In this document: one piece after another, positions 1-5,521 of the stretch
Position numbering within the stretch: position 1 is the first letter of the stretch
Layout of the letters: every line of letters begins with the position of its first letter
From: an uncultured Collinsella sp.
GTDB taxonomy: Bacteria > Actinomycetota > Coriobacteriia > Coriobacteriales > Coriobacteriaceae
DNA: 5,583 bases
Direction of reading: 5' to 3'
Assembly (NCBI GenBank): GCA_958427895.1
Contig: CAUADW010000093.1
Coordinates: forward strand, 1 to 5,583
Notes under the pieces: generated by a model
Seen by the model: only the letters and a program-made list of their open reading frames with translations
What the model was told of the DNA's origin: nothing
Databases searched by the model: none
Translations under genes and position numbers: made by a program

Positions 1-42
1 AAAAGGCAAGGCATGACCAAAAGGTCTATGCCTTGCCTTTTT
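1..42 (+). terminator. Intrinsic terminator of the upstream gene
   Basis: Arms 1-14 and 28-41 are perfectly complementary (AAAAGGCAAGGCAT / ATGCCTTGCCTTTT). An inner GACC/GGTC pair (15-18, 23-26) closes an AAAA loop, with one unpaired T at 27. The right arm runs into five T (38-42). The left arm starts with four A, so the structure could also stop transcription from the other strand. It implies that a gene, probably on the + strand, ends just before this window. Confidence 0.85.
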
Positions 43-291
43 CATGCCAACTTGTACGTCCTGGACGTCGCTCGCTGACTTATGCTCCACCTGCGATGTT
101 GCCGTTGTTGGTGTAATGGGGCGGTGCAATGGGGTCAGGTTAGTTTGCGCCAAAAAGGGGAAGTTGCGGTGGAATAGTTCCTGTTTGTGTGTCCTGAGGG
201 GCTAAGTAGGAACTATTCCACCGCAACTTATCGGTGGCGTGTTTGGTTGGTGCCTGTTGATGGTCTGGGTATCGGGGAGGGCGGGCTCCGT
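43..291. other. Non-coding stretch before the DUF1846 gene
   Basis: No convincing gene is present; the minus-strand frame over 140-334 looks like a chance ORF with low-complexity Pro-rich sequence. Visible structure includes a short dyad ACGTCC-T-GGACGT (56-68) and an imperfect direct repeat GGTG(T/C)AATGGGG (110-121 and 123-134, 13-bp period). The large inverted repeat listed separately is also here. No function can be assigned to the small repeats. Confidence 0.6.
161..229. repeat. Long perfect inverted repeat, 22-bp arms
   Basis: The arms 161-182 and 208-229 are complementary over all 22 bases and enclose a 25-nt loop. The arm begins AAGTTGCGGTGG and contains the small dyad GGAATAGTTCC (171-181). 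No T run follows on the + strand (the next bases are ATCGG). On the minus strand CCCC separates the stem from a T5, so this is not a classical terminator. It could be a dispersed intergenic repeat (MITE or REP-like), a processed RNA hairpin or an atypical terminator. No target-site duplication is evident at its edges. Confidence 0.75.
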
Positions 292-297
292 TATAAT
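292..297 (+). promoter_or_regulatory. -10 box of the DUF1846 gene promoter
   Basis: This is a perfect TATAAT, 39 bases before the chosen ATG, so transcription would start near 304 with a leader of roughly 33 nt. No good -35 lies 16-18 bp upstream: the base stretch there is GTATCG-like, and TTGATG at 257-262 is too far away. The promoter may depend on an activator or simply be -10 driven. Confidence 0.55.
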
Positions 298-336
298 CGC
301 CTAGAACATTAAATGGAAACGGGACGGGAGCCATAT

Positions 337-1818
337 ATGCGCCAGGGTTTCGACAACGCGAAGTATATCGAGCTGCAGGCCGCTCATATTAAGGAGCGCA
401 TCTCGCAGTTTGGCGGCAAGCTGTATTTGGAGTTTGGCGGCAAGCTGTTTGACGACTATCACGCGAGCCGCGTGCTGCCGGGTTTTGAGCCGGACAGCAA
501 GTTTCGCATGCTCAAGAGCATAGCCGACGACGTCGAGGTCATCATCGCCATTAACGCGAACCACATCGAGAAGAACAAGGCTCGCGGGGACCTGGGCATT
601 ACCTATGACGAGGACGTTTTGCGCCTGGTCGACCTGTTCCGCGGCAACGGTTTTGCTGTCGCGGCCGTGGTTATCACCCAGTACGCCGGCCAGCCCGCCG
701 CCGATGTGTTCCGCAATCGCCTGAACGCGCTCGGCATTCCTGCCAAGCTGCACTATCCCATCGAGGGCTATCCGCACGACGTCGACCTGATCGTGTCCGA
801 CGACGGCTATGGCAAGAACGAGTTTGTCGAGACCACTCGTCCGCTCGTTGTGGTCACCGCTCCCGGCCCTGGCTCGGGCAAGCTCGCCACCTGCCTGTCT
901 CAGCTCTATCACGAGCACAAGCACGGCACCGCCGCCGGCTACGCCAAGTTCGAGACTTTCCCGGTCTGGAATCTGCCCCTCACGCATCCGGTCAACATCG
1001 CCTATGAGGCCGCCACGGCCGATCTCGACGATGCCAATATCATCGACTCCTTCCACTTGGAGGCCTACAACAAGACCACGGTCAACTACAACCGTGACGT
1101 CGAGGCTTTCCCGGTGGTCCGTGCTCTGATGGAAAAGATCCTGGGCAAGAGCCCCTACCAGAGCCCCACGGACATGGGCGTTAATATGGTCGGTTTTGCC
1201 ATTACCGATGACGATGCCTGCCGCGACGCTTCCAAGATGGAGATCGTCCGCCGCTACTTTACCGCGGTCGAAAATGTGCGCCGTACCGGCGTGGGCGATG
1301 AGCAAGTCGACCGTCTCAAGATTATTATGAAGAAGGCCGGTATCGACAAGAATTACTCGCCGGCACGCTCGGCCGCCCTTACCAGGGAGCAGCTGACGGG
1401 TGGCCCCGTAGGCGCCATGGTCATGCCCGACGGCTCCGTGGTGACCGGCAAGACTTCCACGCGCCTGGGCGCCGCGAGCTCGCTCATCATGAATGCACTT
1501 AAGCATGTCTCGGGCGTTGACCTTGAGCTCGAGGTCATCAGCGATGAGGCGATCGAGCCTATCAGCAAGCTCAAGACGCATTTCCTGGGTAGCAAGAACC
1601 CGCGCCTGCACACCGACGAGACGCTTATGGCGCTCTCGATCACCTCGGCAACGAGCGAGACGGCGGCCCGCGTCCTTTCGGGCCTGGAGCAGCTGCGTGG
1701 CTGCGATGCCTTCTTTAGCGTGATCATCTCGCCGACGGACGAGACGGTGCTGCGCAAGCTGGGCATCAACGTGTGCTGCGAGCCCAAGTTCGAGCGCCGT
1801 GGCTTCTTCCACCGCTAA
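337..1818 (+). CDS. DUF1846 / UPF0371 family protein
   Basis: I recognise this as a member of the DUF1846 (UPF0371) family, 493 aa and full length for the family. Its biochemical role is unknown to me. The N-terminus carries the family block FGGKLYLEFGGKLFDDYHAS (residues 25-44), followed by ASRVLPGFEPD. A glycine-rich, P-loop-like segment APGPGSGK lies at residues 175-182 after a hydrophobic strand (LVVVTAPG). It lacks the standard Walker A spacing and Ser/Thr, so nucleotide binding is only a possibility. The protein looks soluble, with no signal peptide or membrane span. I chose ATG 337 because GGGAG (326-330) sits six bases ahead of it. The in-frame ATG at 313 has no ribosome site and falls only about ten bases after the predicted transcription start. 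The gene stands alone between its own -10 box and terminator. Family call is confident; function is not. Confidence 0.9.
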   Translation: MRQGFDNAKYIELQAAHIKERISQFGGKLYLEFGGKLFDDYHASRVLPGFEPDSKFRMLKSIADDVEVIIAINANHIEKNKARGDLGITYDEDVLRLVDLFRGNGFAVAAVVITQYAGQPAADVFRNRLNALGIPAKLHYPIEGYPHDVDLIVSDDGYGKNEFVETTRPLVVVTAPGPGSGKLATCLSQLYHEHKHGTAAGYAKFETFPVWNLPLTHPVNIAYEAATADLDDANIIDSFHLEAYNKTTVNYNRDVEAFPVVRALMEKILGKSPYQSPTDMGVNMVGFAITDDDACRDASKMEIVRRYFTAVENVRRTGVGDEQVDRLKIIMKKAGIDKNYSPARSAALTREQLTGGPVGAMVMPDGSVVTGKTSTRLGAASSLIMNALKHVSGVDLELEVISDEAIEPISKLKTHFLGSKNPRLHTDETLMALSITSATSETAARVLSGLEQLRGCDAFFSVIISPTDETVLRKLGINVCCEPKFERRGFFHR

Positions 1819-1837
1819 GCCTGGATAAATTGGTCTG

Positions 1838-1876
1838 AAAGGGGCGCATCGGATATACATTCGGTGTGCCCCTTTT
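1838..1876 (+). terminator. Intrinsic terminator after the DUF1846 gene
   Basis: Arms 1838-1851 and 1862-1875 (AAAGGGGCGCATCG / CGGTGTGCCCCTTT) pair over 14 positions, two of them G-U, around a 10-nt loop. A TTTT run closes the right arm. It begins 20 bases after the stop codon and separates this gene from the regulator downstream. Confidence 0.88.
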
Positions 1877-1889
1877 ATCAACAAAGCTA

Positions 1890-1919
1890 CCGTTTAACCT
1901 AAAATTAGCCCGTTTACCT
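1890..1919. repeat. Two direct repeats, 20-bp period, upstream of the regulator
   Basis: CCGTTTA occurs at 1890-1896 and 1910-1916, followed by ACC(T) and CCT. The 20-bp offset is about two helical turns, the geometry of a tandem operator. They lie 20-50 bp before a possible -10 box and could be binding sites for the downstream wHTH protein. That link is a guess from position. Confidence 0.3.
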
Positions 1920-1940
1920 GCCTATAAGTGATTTGGGCGG

Positions 1941-1960
1941 TATACAATAACCTTAATTGT
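1941..1960 (+). promoter_or_regulatory. Possible -10 box and dyad for the wHTH regulator gene
   Basis: TATACAAT at 1941-1948 offers TATACA or TACAAT as a -10 box. No convincing -35 lies 16-18 bp ahead. It overlaps a dyad ACAAT-N7-ATTGT (1944-1948 / 1956-1960), which could be an operator over the promoter. If used, the leader would be roughly 110 nt. Confidence 0.35.
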
Positions 1961-1983
1961 TTCATCCTTTTGCGGGGATGCCG

Positions 1984-2009
1984 CATGATGGATGTTGCCG
2001 GCCATCATG
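1984..2009 (+). other. Leader hairpin upstream of the wHTH regulator
   Basis: CATGATGG (1984-1991) and CCATCATG (2002-2009) are perfectly complementary around a 10-nt loop. No T run follows, so it is not a terminator. It lies in the presumed 5' leader, about 60 bases before the start codon. It may be an RNA structure or a DNA operator; no known riboswitch is recognised. Confidence 0.4.
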
Positions 2010-2067
2010 GGGTGTGCCGGTCGCGCACGGTGCAAGTGATGCCCGTGCTCGGTTTGAGGAGGCTGCC

Positions 2068-2406
2068 ATGGCTGGCAAGGGTCGTGCGAGTGTCAACGAT
2101 ATGAAGCGTGTCGAGGTGCAGGTGCTGATGGAGATTGCACAGCAGTCCGAAGACAACGGCGGATTTTATGGCTTTTCGCGAAAGACGCTTGCCGAGCGTG
2201 TGGGGGTGTCTCCGTATCGCGCCCGCGCGGCAATTGAACGCTTGGAATCCGAAGACATCATTGAGGTCGTCTCGCGCTACAGCGACGACGGCGGCCAGCT
2301 CGCAAATGGTATTTGTCTCACGGAGCGTGGCGAATGGTATCTAGAGGGCATCCGTGCCGGTATGCTCGTGCAGGACTTGATCAAGGACGAAGTCGCCGAT
2401 CGATAA
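2068..2406 (+). CDS. Small winged-helix DNA-binding protein
   Basis: A 112-aa protein that appears to be little more than one winged helix-turn-helix domain. An N-terminal helix (residues 12-28) is followed by a helix-turn-helix SRKTLAERVGVSPYRARAAI (37-56). A likely wing (64-86) then follows, with a turn at DDGGQLAN leading into the strand GICLT, and a C-terminal helix (88-108) may mediate dimerisation. This resembles GntR-, MarR- or replication-initiator-type wHTH folds, but I cannot place it in a named family, and no effector domain is visible. ATG 2068 is chosen because GAGGAGG (2056-2062) lies five bases upstream. The frame stays open back to a TTG at 1957, but that extension is Pro/Gly/Cys-rich, lacks a ribosome site and covers the hairpin region. 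It has its own terminator, so it is not in an operon with pyrG. Its target is unknown; autoregulation through the repeats upstream is plausible. Confidence 0.75.
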   Translation: MAGKGRASVNDMKRVEVQVLMEIAQQSEDNGGFYGFSRKTLAERVGVSPYRARAAIERLESEDIIEVVSRYSDDGGQLANGICLTERGEWYLEGIRAGMLVQDLIKDEVADR

Positions 2407-2430
2407 CAGCGTACATACATAGTGGAAACG

Positions 2431-2463
2431 ACGCCGCCTGGGCAACCGGGCGGCGTTTTGTTT
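2431..2463 (+). terminator. Intrinsic terminator after the wHTH gene, GCAA tetraloop
   Basis: ACGCCGCC (2431-2438) pairs with GGCGGCGT (2449-2456). TGG/CCG extends the stem to 11 bp including one wobble, closed by a GCAA tetraloop of the stable GNRA class (2442-2445). TTTTGTTT follows. It makes readthrough into pyrG unlikely. Confidence 0.9.
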
Positions 2464-2497
2464 CGAGATGGAGAAATGCGATTGCGCGTAAGAAAAA

Positions 2498-2529
2498 TTG
2501 CGTGCGGCGCGCGTCTCGAGTATTACAAT
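2498..2529 (+). promoter_or_regulatory. Probable pyrG promoter
   Basis: TACAAT (2524-2529) is a good -10 box. The best -35 candidate, TTGCGT (2498-2503), is 20 bp away, longer than ideal. Transcription would begin around 2533-2538, giving a leader of about 50 nt. The upstream terminator means pyrG needs a promoter here. Confidence 0.5.
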
Positions 2530-2534
2530 GAAGA

Positions 2535-2566
2535 CCCGTAAGATGTGTATGGACAACTTCTACGGG
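2535..2566 (+). promoter_or_regulatory. Hairpin at the 5' end of the pyrG leader
   Basis: CCCGTA (2535-2540) and TACGGG (2561-2566) are complementary around a 20-nt loop. The CCC lies exactly where transcription should begin, 6-8 bases past the -10 box. The GGGAAG on the 3' side lies next to the weak ribosome site AGG (2573-2575). No T run is present, so this is not an attenuating terminator. Start-site-dependent folding is a possible control mechanism. Confidence 0.4.
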
Positions 2567-2584
2567 AAGCGCAGGTAACTCAAT

Positions 2585-4246
2585 ATGACCAAGCATGTGT
2601 TCGTGACCGGCGGCGTGGTTTCGTCTCTGGGCAAGGGTATTACCGCGGCCTCGCTGGGCCGTCTGCTCAAGTCGCGCGGCTACAAGGTAACGATGCAAAA
2701 GGCCGACCCGTATCTGAACATCGACCCCGGTACTATGAGCCCGTTCCAGCATGGCGAGGTCTTTGTGACCGAGGACGGCTACGAGTCCGATCTGGACCTG
2801 GGCCACTACGAGCGCTTTATTGACGAGAACCTGACCCGCGATTCCAACTTTACGACTGGTGCCATCTATAAGAGCCTGATCGCCCGTGAACGTCGCGGTG
2901 ACTTTTTGGGCGGCACCGTGCAGGTGATTCCGCACGTCACGAACGCCATTAAGGATAAGTTCCGTCGTATTGAGGAGCAGACCGGCTCCGACGTGGTCAT
3001 CACTGAGTTGGGCGGCACTATCGGCGACATCGAGTCGCAGCCGTTTGTCGAGGCCATTCGCCAGTATCGCAAGGAGGCCGGCCCCGAGAACGTCTGCTAC
3101 ATCCACGTGTCGCTCGTTCCCTATATCGCCGCCGCCCACGAGGTCAAGACCAAGCCGACGCAGCACTCCGTTAAGGAGCTCCGCAGCTTTGGTATCCAGC
3201 CCGATATTATCGTTCTGCGCTCCGACCACCATATCGACGACGCCATCCGCGGCAAGATCGCAAGCTTCTGCGACGTCGACACCGACTGCGTTTTTACCAA
3301 CGAGGACTGCGCGAGCATCTACGATGTTCCGCAGCTGCTCGCCGAGCAGGACTTTGACCTGCGCATTTGCGAGCGTCTGGGTCTGGACCCGCGTGAGCGC
3401 GACATGAGTCAGTGGAACGAGTTCCTGCGCAAGCAGAACCATGCCAACCAGCACGCCGACAAGGTGAAGATCGCCGTCGTGGGCAAGTATACGCAGCTGC
3501 CCGATGCCTACCTGTCGGTTATCGAGGCCCTGCACCACGCTGGTGTGTTCTACGATCGCCACGTTGACGTGCAGCTGGTCGATGGCGAGAGCCTCGACGA
3601 GCAGAATGTCTCCGAGGTCCTGGGTGACGCCTCGGGCATCTTGGTCCCTGGCGGCTTTGGTAAGCGCGCCCTGGAGGGCAAGATCCTCGCGGCCGAGTTT
3701 GCCCGCGAGCACAAGATTCCGTATCTGGGCATTTGCCTGGGTATGCAGGTTGCCGTGTGCGAGTTCGCCCGCAACGTCGTCGGCCTTGCCGGCGCCAGCT
3801 CTTCCGAGTTCGATCCGGACGGCCCGTATAGTGTCATCGACCTGATGAGCTCGCAGGAGGACGTGACCGAGAAGGGCGGCACCATGCGCCTGGGTGCCTA
3901 TCCGTGCAAGCTCGCCGCCGATACCCTCGCGCGCGAGGCATATGGCGAGGAGCTCGTCTACGAGCGTCACCGTCACCGTTTTGAGTTCAACAACGCCTTT
4001 CGCGACCAGCTCGAGGACGCCGGCTTGGTTATCTCGGGTCTTTCGCCCGACGAGCGTCTGGTCGAGATGGTCGAGCTGCCGCGCGACGTGCATCCGTGGT
4101 ATGTGGCCACCCAGGCTCATCCCGAGTTCAAGAGCCGTCCGACCAACCCGCAGCCGCTGTTCCGCGAGTTCGTGCGCGCTTCGATCGGCCAGCACGAGGG
4201 TGTCGACCGTCTGCAGGTGACGCCCATGAACCTCGCTACGGACTAA
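2585..4246 (+). CDS. pyrG: CTP synthase (glutamine-hydrolysing)
   Basis: Cytosolic enzyme making CTP from UTP, ATP and glutamine, the last step of de novo cytidine nucleotide synthesis. At 553 aa it is full length. The N-terminal synthetase domain (about 1-270) opens with VTGGVVSSLGKGITAAS and its ATP-binding P-loop (Lys17). It continues with KADPYLNIDPGTMSPFQHGE and VFVTEDG, and ELGGTIGDIES includes the UTP/Mg region. The C-terminal class I glutamine amidotransferase domain has the oxyanion loop PGGFGKR (355-361). Its nucleophile is Cys384 in LGICLGMQ, and His512 and Glu514 (QAHPEF) complete the triad, so both half-reactions look intact. ATG 2585 is chosen because the sequence MTKHVFVTGG matches the family start; the ribosome site (AGG, 2573-2575) is weak. 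xerD follows two bases after the stop. A UTP/CTP-responsive leader is possible. Confidence 0.98.
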   Translation: MTKHVFVTGGVVSSLGKGITAASLGRLLKSRGYKVTMQKADPYLNIDPGTMSPFQHGEVFVTEDGYESDLDLGHYERFIDENLTRDSNFTTGAIYKSLIARERRGDFLGGTVQVIPHVTNAIKDKFRRIEEQTGSDVVITELGGTIGDIESQPFVEAIRQYRKEAGPENVCYIHVSLVPYIAAAHEVKTKPTQHSVKELRSFGIQPDIIVLRSDHHIDDAIRGKIASFCDVDTDCVFTNEDCASIYDVPQLLAEQDFDLRICERLGLDPRERDMSQWNEFLRKQNHANQHADKVKIAVVGKYTQLPDAYLSVIEALHHAGVFYDRHVDVQLVDGESLDEQNVSEVLGDASGILVPGGFGKRALEGKILAAEFAREHKIPYLGICLGMQVAVCEFARNVVGLAGASSSEFDPDGPYSVIDLMSSQEDVTEKGGTMRLGAYPCKLAADTLAREAYGEELVYERHRHRFEFNNAFRDQLEDAGLVISGLSPDERLVEMVELPRDVHPWYVATQAHPEFKSRPTNPQPLFREFVRASIGQHEGVDRLQVTPMNLATD

Positions 4247-4248
4247 GG

Positions 4249-5190
4249 GTGCCGGCGAACCAGGAACATACCGAAGCTACTCCCTCGTCGCTCGCTGTGG
4301 CGGCGGGGGAGTATCTCGATTACCTCGCGGTCGAGCGGGGCTTGGCGCGCAATACGATTGCGGCCTACCGTCGTGACCTGACGACGTACTGCGCCTATCT
4401 GGAGCGGGCTGGCATTGCGTCGTTTGAAGATGTGAGCCGTCAGGTCGTGGAGGGCTTTGTTGCCGATCGCCGCGACGGAGGCTATTCCGACGCCTCGGTG
4501 GAGCGCGCGCTTGCTGCCGTGAAGGGTCTGCATGCCTTTTTGGTGCGCGATGGGGCCGTGGCCCAAAACCCGACGGCGGCGTTGCGCCTGCCCAAAAAGG
4601 CAGATCGCCTGCCGGAATACCTTTCGGTGGAGGATGTCTCGGCGCTGCTCGATCAAGACTTTCCCGAGGGCGAGATGGGACTGCGCGATCATGCCATCTT
4701 GGAAGTGCTTTACGGTTGCGGCTTGCGCGTGAGTGAGCTGGTTGGGCTCGATGTGGGCGATATCCATATCGATGACGGGTTTGTCCTGGTGCGCGGTAAG
4801 GGCTCCAAGGAGCGTCTGGCCCCGTTGGTGGGAAGCGCGGCGCGTGCCCTGACACACTATCTAGGTGACGGGCGCACTCTCCTGGCCGCCCATGCTCACG
4901 GGACGGAGACCTTGGCGGTCTTTTTAAATAAGAACGGACGTCGCCTGTCGCGCCAGGCTGTGCATGCGATATGCGAGCGGTATGGGCGCCAGGTGGGGCT
5001 GGTGGGGCTCCATCCCCATACCTTGCGCCACTCCTTTGCCACCCACATGCTCGCGGGCGGTGCCGACTTGCGTGTGCTGCAGGAGATTTTGGGCCATGCC
5101 GATATTTCGACCACGCAGGTCTACACACATGTCGACCGCACGCAACTGACCGAGGTCTATCTGGCGGCGCATCCGCTGGCACATCGCTAG
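4249..5190 (+). CDS. xerD: Site-specific tyrosine recombinase XerD
   Basis: Recombinase that acts with a partner at the chromosomal dif site to resolve chromosome dimers at cell division. The 313-aa protein has an N-terminal SAM-like core-binding domain (about 15-105, EYLDYLAVERGLARNTIAAY) and a C-terminal catalytic domain (about 120-305). All catalytic residues are present: Arg160 (CGLRVSEL), Lys184 (VRGKGSKE), His257 and Arg260 (HPHTLRHS), His283 (LGHADIST) and nucleophile Tyr292 (TTQVYTHV). Each sits 12-13 residues later than in E. coli XerD. GTG 4249 is chosen because it lies two bases after the pyrG stop and gives a normal family length; only a weak GGA (4240-4242) precedes it, pointing to translational coupling. 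The frame runs upstream inside pyrG without a ribosome site. GTG 4297 is a less likely alternative. XerD rather than XerC is favoured by similarity and by the pyrG-xerD neighbourhood also found in mycobacteria, but the paralogues are hard to separate by eye. Confidence 0.93.
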   Translation: MPANQEHTEATPSSLAVAAGEYLDYLAVERGLARNTIAAYRRDLTTYCAYLERAGIASFEDVSRQVVEGFVADRRDGGYSDASVERALAAVKGLHAFLVRDGAVAQNPTAALRLPKKADRLPEYLSVEDVSALLDQDFPEGEMGLRDHAILEVLYGCGLRVSELVGLDVGDIHIDDGFVLVRGKGSKERLAPLVGSAARALTHYLGDGRTLLAAHAHGTETLAVFLNKNGRRLSRQAVHAICERYGRQVGLVGLHPHTLRHSFATHMLAGGADLRVLQEILGHADISTTQVYTHVDRTQLTEVYLAAHPLAHR

Positions 5191-5225
5191 CACCTCGCTG
5201 ACCTGCATATTTATAATTATTAAAG

Positions 5226-5293
5226 GGGACGGGCCCCAGATTGCCGATACGCACTTTTGCGCGCATGGGCAATCTGGGGCCCGTCCCATTTTT
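5226..5293 (+). terminator. Terminator-like long stem-loop after xerD
   Basis: Arms 5226-5245 and 5268-5287 are perfectly complementary over 20 bp, beginning GGGACGGGCCCC. They enclose a 22-nt loop, and A plus TTTTT (5289-5293) follows. It should end the pyrG-xerD transcript. The perfect arms and large loop are more than a terminator needs and resemble the element at 161-229. An AT-rich patch (5207-5224) lies on its 5' side and could help termination from the other strand. Confidence 0.8.
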
Positions 5294-5330
5294 CGCCAGA
5301 CACCGACGCGGCGGTGGGCCGTGTGCGTCG

Positions 5331-5349
5331 TGGGTGGGGGAGTTTGGGG
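5331..5349 (+). promoter_or_regulatory. Upstream TGGGN pair, possible auxiliary MraZ site
   Basis: TGGGT (5331-5335) is followed by TGGGG at 5335-5339 and 5345-5349. The last two are separated by exactly five bases, the spacing known for MraZ boxes. This lies about 175 bp upstream of the main repeat cluster. It could be chance in G-rich DNA. Confidence 0.25.
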
Positions 5350-5385
5350 GCGATGTGAACGGCGTGTAAAGGGACGTAAAAATCG

Positions 5386-5411
5386 CCTCAAGGTCAACTT
5401 GAAGGTTGAGG
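5386..5411. repeat. Nested dyad resembling a MerR/SoxR-type operator
   Basis: TCAAG-GTCAA-CTTGA (5388-5402) is a perfect 5-5-5 dyad. CCTCAA (5386-5391) also pairs with TTGAGG (5406-5411). The sequence resembles MerR-family operators such as the E. coli SoxR box CCTCAAGTTAACTTGAGG, but it carries one extra base on each side of the centre. No well-spaced -35/-10 flanks it on either strand, so use as a MerR-type promoter is doubtful. Confidence 0.3.
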
Positions 5412-5455
5412 TTCGCGGGCGTGGTTCTACAGGTGGCATCCCGTCTTTGCTGCAA

Positions 5456-5471
5456 ACACAACATATTGTGT
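5456..5471. promoter_or_regulatory. Candidate NrdR box
   Basis: ACACAACATATTGTGT matches the NrdR consensus acaCwAtATaTwGtgt at 15 of 16 positions. It lies in a 20-bp dyad with perfect 8-base arms (5454-5473). NrdR represses ribonucleotide reductase genes according to ATP/dATP level, normally through two boxes about three turns apart. A clear second box at that spacing is absent; a weak look-alike starts at 5499. Confidence 0.5.
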
Positions 5472-5474
5472 TTT

Positions 5475-5488
5475 CGAACATATGCTCG
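5475..5488. promoter_or_regulatory. Candidate LexA (SOS) box
   Basis: CGAACATATGCTCG fits the Gram-positive LexA consensus CGAACRNRYGTTCG with one mismatch (GCTCG for GTTCG). It starts four bases after the NrdR-like box and lies about 68 bp upstream of the -35 of the rightward promoter. Regulation by DNA damage is inferred only from this match. Confidence 0.45.
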
Positions 5489-5521
5489 GGGGTGTTTTAC
5501 AGCATATTAGGCGTGGAGTGG

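Noticed and set aside
313..336. Upstream ATG (313) as start of the DUF1846 protein
   Set aside because: No ribosome site, too close to the predicted transcription start, and the family N-terminus aligns with ATG 337.
407..448. 18-bp direct repeat within the DUF1846 gene (24-bp period)
   Set aside because: It encodes the two FGGKL motifs that are a normal conserved block of the family, so it is not a recent duplication or mobile element.
301..1884. 527-aa minus-strand open frame antisense to the DUF1846 gene
   Set aside because: It mirrors a codon-biased GC-rich gene whose family membership is clear. It has no recognisable domain, and its sequence is the repetitive Val/Ala/Gly/Asp/Leu type usual for shadows.
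1957..2067. N-terminal extension of the wHTH protein from TTG 1957
   Set aside because: No ribosome site, unnatural composition, and GAGGAGG clearly serves ATG 2068.
2381..4195. 604-aa minus-strand open frame antisense to pyrG
   Set aside because: Complete overlap with an unmistakable CTP synthase; no motif or plausible start signal.
5203..5225. AT-rich patch after xerD as a possible dif site
   Set aside because: It contains only the short palindrome ATAATTAT (5213-5220) and lacks two 11-bp Xer arms around a 6-bp centre. It is better explained as sequence flanking the terminator.
4277..5481. Minus-strand frames of 395 and 185 aa over xerD and its downstream region
   Set aside because: Arg/Pro/Ser-rich antisense shadows that begin inside the palindromic regulatory sites and lack a ribosome site.
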